A stretch of 11,538 nt of DNA from JASJBU01 sp965372385 (GTDB lineage: Bacteria > Pseudomonadota > Gammaproteobacteria > Chromatiales > Chromatiaceae), in assembly GCA_965372385.1 (NCBI GenBank), contig CBDVCD010000087.1:1-11538 (forward strand), given 5' to 3'. Both the position numbers and the translations under genes were made by a program. Of the stretch, positions 1-6,700 are shown piece after piece. A model generated the notes under the pieces. The model made no database searches. It saw only the letters and a list, made by a program, of their open reading frames with translations, and had not been told where the DNA came from. Within the stretch, counting starts at the first letter, position 1, and every line of letters starts with the position of its first letter.

Positions 1-52
1 CATAATTTCAACTCGTTAACAGTAGAATGGAGTGGTCAACTGAGGAATCTAG

Positions 53-361
53 GATCATGGAAGGATCCTGGCCCATGACAGCCTTGACAAGATGCTCAGG
101 AAACCGGCAAAGCTGCAGATTGTACTCGATTCACCAGCCTCCCCGGATTGGCTGCCAGAGTCACTCATGACGCTTTTACAAGCAAACGCATTTGCATATC
201 ACCACGGCATGATTGTCGGTCAGCCGAAAAAAACCACTGATATCCGTCACGTGCTGGACCTACTCGAACAGGAGCATATCTCGATCAGCAAGATATCCTA
301 TGGACAGCAGACCCTGGAGTCGCTCTTCTTTGAACTTACCCAGACCCGTCTGCGCGACTGA
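53..361 (+). pseudogene. ABC transporter ATP-binding protein, C-terminal remnant
   Basis: This is the tail of an ABC ATPase, the cytoplasmic ATP-hydrolysing subunit of an ABC-2 type exporter. The recognisable part starts at codon 53 with DHGRILAHDSLDKML, which matches the stretch just after the H-loop in drug/Nat-type ABC ATPases. It ends with the characteristic LESLFFELTQTRLRD before TGA at 359-361. The Walker A, Q-loop, signature, Walker B and H-loop are all missing. In the same frame there are stops at 17-19, 23-25, 41-43 and 50-52, and I could not find ATPase-like sequence in the other two forward frames of positions 1-52. The gene is therefore cut off near position 50, not merely clipped by the window edge. 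The first in-frame ATG is at 92, but an 89-residue product would have no catalytic site. The permease follows after 3 bp, the usual ATPase-permease order. A frameshift with continuation outside the window cannot be fully excluded. Confidence 0.75.
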
Positions 362-364
362 GCC

Positions 365-1579
365 ATGCTGTTTTCCATCATAAAAAAAGAGCTGCTACTG
401 CTGTCCCGCGACATCCATGCGCTTGCGGTGCTCTTTCTGATGCCAGTCGCGTTTATTCTTATCATGTCTCTGGCGTTGCAGGATACGATGCGCGATGAGA
501 CCGAGCATAATCCGAAAATCGGCATCTGGATTGAATCACCCGAGCTTCAGGTCAAGGGCATTGTATCGGCCTTGACCCGCCTCGATGGTTTTCAGGTCAT
601 TCGTTTCTAGAGCAAATCCATGCTGCTGAAATCCCTGCAAGTGGATAATCTGACCTCTGGCATCATCCTGCCCGCCGGCTTCTCCAATGCCTTGAAAAAG
701 CCCAAACCTGCCCTTGATGACAGATTGGAACTGATCTATTCAGCGACAACACCGGTTATCCTGCGACGCCTGATCCTTGCCTCCGTCACCAAGTCTCTCG
801 CTGCCTATCAGATGGAGCTGTTGTTCAGTTCCAATATCATCTCCTCACCCAATCAGGCGGCACAGAAGCAGAAGTTCCTTGGTCTATCGCTCATCACCAC
901 CCGGGATCTGGCTCGGCCCGCGGGCCAGGAGCATCCCAGCTCCGTCCAGCAAAGCGTACCCGCCTGGCTGATCTTCTCGATGTTCTTCGTGGTGATTCCC
1001 ATCTCCACCACCCTGCTCACGGAGAGACAGCAGGGCACACTGCAACGCTTGAGAACCTTCCCTGTGCCCGGCAGTTACCTGCTGCTGGGTAAACTCGTGC
1101 CCTATGTCGGCATCAACATGATTCAGACCCTGTTGATGTTTCTTGTGGGGATCTATGTGGTACCGCTTTTGGGTGGAGTGGGTTTGCAGTTGCAGGGCGA
1201 AATCTGGCTCCTGCCGCCACTCGCCTTGTCCGTCAGCCTGGCCGCCATCAGCTTTGCTCTATCGATCGCAACCCGGGTAAGCAGCACCGAACAAGCGACA
1301 ACCATCGGGGGGATCAGCAACCTGATCCTGGCCGCCTTTGGCGGTATCATGGTGCCCACCTATGTCATGCCGGAGTTCATGCAGACAGCCGCCACCTTCT
1401 CACCGATGAACTGGGGCCTGGAAGGATTTTTCTCCATCCTGTTACGCAATGGCGATCTCGGCATGGTAGCCCCTGAAATCGTCAAGCTGCTGCTACTGGC
1501 TGGTGGTTTATTTCTACTGACACTCTATTCTTACCGATGTAATCCCCGTGTCGCCCTACTCGGCGGCATGCGCCATTAA
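365..1579 (+). pseudogene. ABC-2 type transporter permease interrupted by an in-frame amber stop
   Basis: This is a permease of the ABC2_membrane_3/YhhJ-like class, the inner-membrane channel subunit of an exporter. The reading frame is continuous over 405 codons, a normal family length, except for TAG at 608-610 (codon 82). Before the stop come MLFSIIKKELLLLSRD and a first TM segment around residues 19-39. The same frame resumes at once and continues to TAA at 1577-1579. After the stop comes an extracytoplasmic region, then an amphipathic-plus-TM block around 960-1060 (LIFSMFFVVIPISTTLLTERQQG) and about four more hydrophobic segments ending near LFLLTLYSYRC. The motif TEQATTIGGISNLILAAFGG is typical of this family. 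An ATG at 620 could restart translation, but that product would lack TM1. With the neighbouring ATPase also broken, a nonsense-inactivated gene is the simplest reading. TAG also ends three genes here, so it acts as a stop in this genome. A sequencing error at one base is the main alternative. Confidence 0.8.
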
Positions 1580-3271
1580 CCGCAGATAATTGCCCATGTA
1601 GGCTTCGCGCGGCAGGCGCTGAGCGGTATTGCTAAAGGCACACGCATGCTGTCGGCAATATTCGCCGTTGCTCAGGTAGTTGAGTATGAGCGGAGGTAGT
1701 TCGTAGTGACGCATCACCGGATAGACCTTTGCTTCGCCGTTTTCGATGATGGCAATGCGATTGTGGTAATAGCTTTTTTCCTTATTGTCCAGGTAACCTA
1801 GCGCCTTGTAGGTATTTGGGCCGTTGCGCAGGGGCGGGACGTGATCGGAGATCAAGATGATCAGGCTCTCTCTGTCCACGCTAAGCAGTTGATTGACGTA
1901 GTCGGCAATGGCTTCAGTGCGGTAATAAAACTGATTCACCATGCGTGCTAAATGATCGTCGGAGTAGTGGGACTCCAGCTCGATAATTTCAGGGCGCTTT
2001 TCTGGATCGAGAATATGCGGCGTATGTCCGTAAATCGTCAGCACATAGTTGAACAGGGGCTGATCGGCCTGTTGCTGGAGGTGAGATTTGATGAATCCCA
2101 GGTTTTGTTCAAACAGTGATTTGTCAAACAGGTACTCCTCCTTGCCCGGATCGCCAAAGCGCAGATAGCTTTTTCGTGCACCGGAAAACTCCTGGGGAAA
2201 ATAGTTTTCAGCGAAACCCATGCCGATGTAGCCCGGCAGCGCATTGAAGAAGTTGGGTTTATAGCTGTTGGTGGCTACGCTGCGATAGCCTAATTTCCTG
2301 AGCTGGCTTGGCAGGCAATGGGCTTGAGCTCCGGTAAAAACGTTGAACTCCACACTGGAGAGTAGTTCAAACGCTGGAACACCGCACAATACCTCAAATT
2401 CAGCCTGTGCCGTGGCGCCTCCAAAGACTGGCGCCAGTGACAGACCCAACTTGTCTCCAAACAGTTTGTCGAACTCCGGGTGGGCCGGTGGTCTGGAAAA
2501 ACCCAGGTCACGAAACAAGCGGGGATCGAGAAAGCTCTCCAATACAATCAGATGGATGTTGCGGCGGTTATTGTGAGGTTGTAGTTCATCCACCAGTGCC
2601 GCCACCTGCCGATTATAGGCCGGCTGGTTCCGATGGGGTTCTAGTTGATCCAGGGAGCTTTGGCGCTGGGCTTCGCGGTAGAGCAGCATGGCAATGCGGC
2701 CATTGTATTCCACGCTTTTGCTGTTGGAGTACTTGACGATTTCCACCGCCATCTGTTCAAAGTTAATGGCGAAGGCGCTGGGTAGGCTATTGATACAAAT
2801 AAAAAGTATCACCATGGGTGATAGCCAGAGGATGAGCGTCCTGGAACGGCGGTAATCAACCATGGCAAGAAACAGACCGGCCGGAATCACCACTGCCGCG
2901 GCAAGCAGTGTCGAATAGCTGAGCGGCAGAATCTGCAGCAGTTCGGGAAGTTCCGAGATATTGATCAGGCGAAATACTGAGCCGAAGGCGAGGTAGAAAA
3001 TATCATGCACCAGGTAGATCAGCAGTATGGGCAGGCCCGCTAGCAAGCTGCGCCCGGCAACCGGTTTCAATATCGAAAAAAACAGGCTGTAGAGGTAGAT
3101 CACCAGCGCCAATTCGATGAATTGACGGCTGGTGTGTTCGGTGCTGAAACCGCCCAGGTCCTCCATGATCAATGTGTAGCCATAGAGCACCAGGATAAGC
3201 ACGCCTGTGCAAAGGAAGAGAACGAGCCAAGCGGGGCTTGACTGGTAAGAAAATACGGACTGTTTGAGCAT
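1556..3271 (-). CDS. LtaS/OpgB-like membrane-anchored sulfatase-family phosphotransferase
   Basis: This 571-residue inner-membrane protein has a large periplasmic catalytic domain. Five hydrophobic segments lie near residues 14-36, 51-68, 75-97, 115-138 and 145-164. A linker leads to a sulfatase/alkaline-phosphatase-fold domain from about residue 236. Visible active-site candidates are E245-S246 in IHLIVLESF, T287 in GGATAQAEFEVLCG (position of the catalytic Thr in LtaS), H416 in YGHTPH, and D476-H477 in LISDHVPPL. The layout (five TM helices, then sulfatase domain) matches lipoteichoic acid synthase and OpgB-type phosphoglycerol transferases. In a gram-negative cell the likely role is adding phosphoglycerol or a similar group to a periplasmic or surface glycan; the substrate is unknown. 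ATG at 3271 is chosen; a TTG two codons upstream (3277) is possible. Neither start has a clear ribosome binding site. The gene ends in TAG and overlaps the permease pseudogene 3' end by 24 bp. No partner gene lies beside it. Confidence 0.85.
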   Translation of the reverse strand: MLKQSVFSYQSSPAWLVLFLCTGVLILVLYGYTLIMEDLGGFSTEHTSRQFIELALVIYLYSLFFSILKPVAGRSLLAGLPILLIYLVHDIFYLAFGSVFRLINISELPELLQILPLSYSTLLAAAVVIPAGLFLAMVDYRRSRTLILWLSPMVILFICINSLPSAFAINFEQMAVEIVKYSNSKSVEYNGRIAMLLYREAQRQSSLDQLEPHRNQPAYNRQVAALVDELQPHNNRRNIHLIVLESFLDPRLFRDLGFSRPPAHPEFDKLFGDKLGLSLAPVFGGATAQAEFEVLCGVPAFELLSSVEFNVFTGAQAHCLPSQLRKLGYRSVATNSYKPNFFNALPGYIGMGFAENYFPQEFSGARKSYLRFGDPGKEEYLFDKSLFEQNLGFIKSHLQQQADQPLFNYVLTIYGHTPHILDPEKRPEIIELESHYSDDHLARMVNQFYYRTEAIADYVNQLLSVDRESLIILISDHVPPLRNGPNTYKALGYLDNKEKSYYHNRIAIIENGEAKVYPVMRHYELPPLILNYLSNGEYCRQHACAFSNTAQRLPREAYMGNYLRLMAHAAE

Positions 3272-3371
3272 GATCAAGGATTTTGCAATGAAATCCAGTG
3301 ATTTATCAAATTAATCTATCTTATCCTGATCTGCTCATCTGATTGGGTCCGGCATCTACGCTTTCCTTAAG

Positions 3372-3532
3372 ATACCCATCACGAACAGGTTTCCCCGGAA
3401 ATCGTACGCCCTCCTCGCCCCGTGGCGTCGTTGCAATTCCTTGCAATAGACTGGCTATTACGCGTCATCGCGCCTTGCCACGAAACAAGGATGACGCACC
3501 CTTCCTCGGGAAAACCTATCCGTGATGGGTAT
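3372..3532. repeat. Compound palindromic repeat element, about 160 bp
   Basis: Imperfect inverted arms lie at about 3372-3400 (starting ATACCCATCACG, then AGGTTT and CCCCGGAA) and 3503-3532 (ending CGTGATGGGTAT). They match over roughly 25-28 positions with a few mismatches and indels. Nested inside is a stem of GCGTCATC at 3462-3469 with GATGACGC at 3490-3497. It is extended across a 4-nt bulge (3470-3473) by CTTG 3474-3477 with CAAG 3486-3489. A further pair is CGTGGC at 3421-3426 with GCCACG at 3477-3482, which would compete with the inner hairpin. The palindrome TTGCAA appears twice around 3431-3446. I see no target-site duplication and no transposase. This fits a dispersed structured intergenic repeat or old MITE-like element, or possibly a structured RNA; the class cannot be settled from one copy. 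Confidence 0.65.
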
Positions 3533-3537
3533 TCTGC

Positions 3538-3655
3538 GTTTTTCGGTAACTTCTCAATAAGCCGGGGCAATTCTTTTAAAAATCCCCCTCAATCCCCCTT
3601 TTTCAAAGGGGGAAGTCAGAAGGTGCCCCGGCTTATTGAGAAGTTACGTTTTTCG
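3538..3655. mobile_element. 102-bp MITE with perfect 24-bp terminal inverted repeats and 8-bp target duplication
   Basis: The element proper is 3546-3647. Its left terminus, 3546-3569, begins GTAACTTCTCAATAAG. The right terminus, 3624-3647, is its exact reverse complement over all 24 positions. It is flanked on both sides by GTTTTTCG (3538-3545 and 3648-3655), an 8-bp direct repeat of the kind made by transposase insertion. The core is 54 bp with no coding capacity. It contains two tandem 10-mers, AATCCCCCTC and AATCCCCCTT (3581-3600), and a tight hairpin of TCCCCCTTT (3593-3601) with AAAGGGGGA (3605-3613). Taken together this is a non-autonomous transposon mobilised in trans. No transposase or matching full-length element is in the window, so its family is unknown. 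Perfect termini and an intact duplication suggest a fairly recent insertion. Confidence 0.82.
3578..3613 (-). terminator. Possible terminator for the sensor operon, supplied by the MITE core
   Basis: Read on the minus strand, the direction of the sensor operon, a C5 run (plus-strand 3608-3612) can pair with either of two G5 runs (plus-strand 3594-3598 or 3584-3588). The second G run is followed directly by ATTTTT (plus-strand 3578-3583). This has the form of a GC-rich stem followed by a T tract, about 100 bp after the sensor stop codon at 3710. The closer pairing gives the stronger stem but places the T tract about 10 nt farther away, so function is uncertain. Confidence 0.3.
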
Positions 3656-3709
3656 ACCCTAAATGGCTATTCCAAACAAAAATACCGGCCAGAATAGTAT
3701 CGTTTTTCA

Positions 3710-6700
3710 CTATCCCTCCCGTACAGCACCCAGTGATACCTTGGGGCTATCGTTGCTCGTGTCCAAAGTCAGGAAATTGGTATTCGCCAAGGCGGGAATC
3801 TGTTCCGCCGGCACCGGTCTGCTGAAGCAGTAACCCTGGATAATGTCGCAGCCGATGCCGCTGATCACCTTAATCTGCTCATGGTTCTCCACACCCTCCG
3901 CCACCACACTGTGACCCAGAGCATGTGCCACGCCAACAATAGTGCCCAGAATAATGGATGACCCGGTATCCTCCAGCATATCGATGATGAACAGGCGATC
4001 GACCTTCAGACAGTCGATAGGCAGGTGTTTAAGGGAAGCCAACGATGAGTAGCCGGTGCCGAAATCGTCGATGGCGATCTTCACTCCCATCGCCCGCAGG
4101 CGCTCGAACATGGCCAGGTTGTTCCCGGTAATCTGCACCACACTCTCGGTGACCTCCAACTCCAGATTCTCCGCCTCCCAACCCGTCTCATCCAGCACCT
4201 GGGCTACTGAGTCGAGAATTGCCGGATCCTGGAAGTGAGTGGGCGAGATATTCACCGCCATCTGAAATTTAGGCAGCCCCATATCCCGCCAGGCGGCAGC
4301 CTGCTGGCAGGCGGTTCTGAGCACCCAGTCGCCCAGCGCCTTGATCTGGCCGATACGTTCCGCAATGCCGATAAACTCGATGGGAGAGATCAAACCCTTG
4401 CTCGGGTGACGCCAGCGCACCAGCGCCTCCACACCCACCATGCGGCCATTGCGGATGTTCACCTGGGGCTGATAGTGAAGCTCCATCTCGTCGTTGTCGA
4501 TGGCCAGGCGCAGGTCCTGTTCCATCTCCAGACGGTGTTCCGCTTGAGCGGTGAGTTCCGGCTGGTAGAAGGCATAGCGGTGCTTACCTTCCTCCTTGGC
4601 TGCATACATGGCGCTGTCGGCCGCTTTCAGTAAGGATTGCAGGTCCTCACCATCCTCTGGAAAATGAGCGATGCCGATACTGCATCTCGGACGAATCTTC
4701 TGTAGCCCCAAGTCCACCTCTTGGTTGGTCTCCTGCAGGCAGCGGCTGGCCACATCCGCGGCATCATACTGATCGCTCACATTGTCGATCAGCAGACAAA
4801 ACTCGTCACCGCTGAGGCGCGCGATAAAGTCGGTATCCCGCAGCACGCGCTGCAGACGCTGGGCAACGATCTTGAGTAGTTCGTCGCCCACATCGTGGCC
4901 CAGGCTGTCGTTCACATCCTTGAAGCCGTCCAGGTCCAGGAAGAGCAAAGCAAAGTGCTCATCCCGCCGCTGTGCCGCCTTTATCACATCCTCCAGATGT
5001 TTGTAGAAATAGGCCCTGCTTGCCAGACCGGTCAGTTCGTCGGAGTAAGCCAGCTGGCGGATGCGTTTCTCAGCTACCCGCTGTTGCGTGATGTCCTGTA
5101 CGGTCCCCAGCACCACTCCTGCGGAATCGGGGGCCAGATCCAGCTCCTGATGCGCGGTGATGACCTGGTTATGCTGGGTGAGCAAACGATAGTCGGAGGG
5201 CTGTAGCGGAGCACCGTTCAGCACCGAGGTAATGATGTTCCGAATGAACTCCTGATCCTCCGGGTGGATCAGCTGCAGATAATCACTGAGCCGGTTGCAG
5301 CAGATATTCTTGTCAACGCCCAGCATTTCGCCCAGTTGGTCGGAGATCAGCATCTGGTCCTGCTTCGAATCCCAGCGCCAGTAGCCCAAACCGGCCATGC
5401 GCTGTGCACTGGCGAGCCTCTCCTGGTTCTCGTGCAGGGCCTTGGTGTCCTCTGCTGCCCTTATCTGGAAACGAATACGGTGGATGAGCACGGTGTAGTT
5501 GAGTGGTTTGGTGGTAAAGCTGGCGGCGCCTGATTCAAACGCCAGATTGACCGAATCCATGTCTTCCAGGCCGGTCACCATCAGGATAGGGATGGCGCGA
5601 AATTCCCGGCGTTTTCGCATCTGCCGGCAGACCTCGAAACCATCCATCCCCAGCATAACCGCATCCAGTAAGACCAGGTCGGGCAGGTTCTGTTCTATCA
5701 GGGAGAGTGCCTCTTCCCCACTGGCGGCCTCATCCACGCTAAACCCAGCCCCTTTCAGGGCTTCTCCGGTGGTGAGGCGGAAACCGGCATCATCATCCAC
5801 CAACAGGATGCGTCCACGGCTGCTGCATTGCTCGTCCGCGGTCACAGGGCCGGAAGAGGCCATTGTCTGAGCGGTCTCCCGGCTCAGCGCGCTCAATACC
5901 TGAGGCAGAAGCACCTCGATGGATTCAACCCACTCCAGGGCATTCTTCAACTGCTCCTCCCTGGCATTTGCTTCAAGCTGCTTGCACAATTCAGATAAGC
6001 CCATTGCGCCCAGGTTGGCGCTGCCCGACTTCAAGCTATGCGCGATCCGTCTTAGAGTTTCGGCATCTTGCGCCTCAGCAGCCTGGCGCAGGACGACCAC
6101 ATCGCCCGGGGCCTGTTGCAGAAAGTGCCCGATGGCTTTGCTCAGTACATCCCTGCCACTCATCTCCTCCAGTGAGCGCAGCTGTGTCAGCGGCTCGGGA
6201 TCAAGCACTCCGTCAGTGGTCACCGAGGGGACGTTGGGCGTCTCTTCAGGTGGAGCTGGCTCTTCCTCCGTCAGCAGCCACTTTCGCAGCAGGTCGGCCA
6301 GTTTGGACTGGTTGAAGGGCTTGCTCAGGTAATCATCCATACCTGCATTGCGGCATTCTTCCTGAATGCCTTTCTGTACATCGGCGGTGAGCGCTATCAC
6401 CGGGGTTCGGTCAATGCCCTGTTCCGCCTCGATATGGCGGAGCTCGCTGGTGGAGCGGAAGCCGTCCATCTCCGGCATGTGACAATCCATCAGGATCAGG
6501 TCGTAGCGCTTGTTGGTGGCGGCCTTCAGGGCCTCGACGCCGTTTTCCGCCAGATCCACCTGACAGCCCAGAGCCATAAGCATGCCGATGGCCACTTCCT
6601 GGTTGACCGGGTTGTCTTCGGCCAGCAGCACCTCGCCGCTCAGTTTGGAGACCTGCTGCGTTTTTCTGCTGCTTGAGATAACCTTCTCGCCCATTACCTC

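Larger units (their letters stand above)
3272..3709. other. Gene-free intergenic region rich in palindromic repeats
   Basis: These 438 bp lie between the 5' end of the sulfatase-family gene and the 3' end of the sensor kinase. I see no credible gene. The short open frames here run through the palindromes and show no protein-like pattern; translations such as NPPQSPFFKGG come from a C-rich repeat. About 100 bp next to the sulfatase gene (3272-3371) are AT-richer and probably hold its promoter, but no convincing -35/-10 pair with a usable leader is visible. Positions 3372-3532 and 3538-3655 hold the two repeat elements listed separately. Confidence 0.75.

Noticed and set aside
608..610. Pyrrolysine insertion or general amber recoding
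   Set aside because: TAG is the terminal codon of three well-formed genes in this window (1556, 3710 and 8634 ends), no insertion element is visible, and the neighbouring ATPase is independently broken.
3280..3308. Sigma-70-like promoter for the sulfatase-family gene (TTGATA, 18 bp, CAAAAT on the minus strand)
   Set aside because: It would start transcription at or inside the start codon, requiring a leaderless transcript, and the -10 match is weak.
3379..3570. 63-codon minus-strand open frame over the compound palindrome
   Set aside because: It is contained in the inverted-repeat structure and crosses the MITE boundary, with no protein-like pattern.
3581..3613. CRISPR-like repeat array
   Set aside because: There are only two adjacent 10-bp units without spacers, inside a MITE; no cas genes are nearby.
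3422..3697. 91-codon open frame across the intergenic repeats
   Set aside because: It runs through both palindromic elements and both MITE termini; the peptide is a translation of repeats, not a gene.
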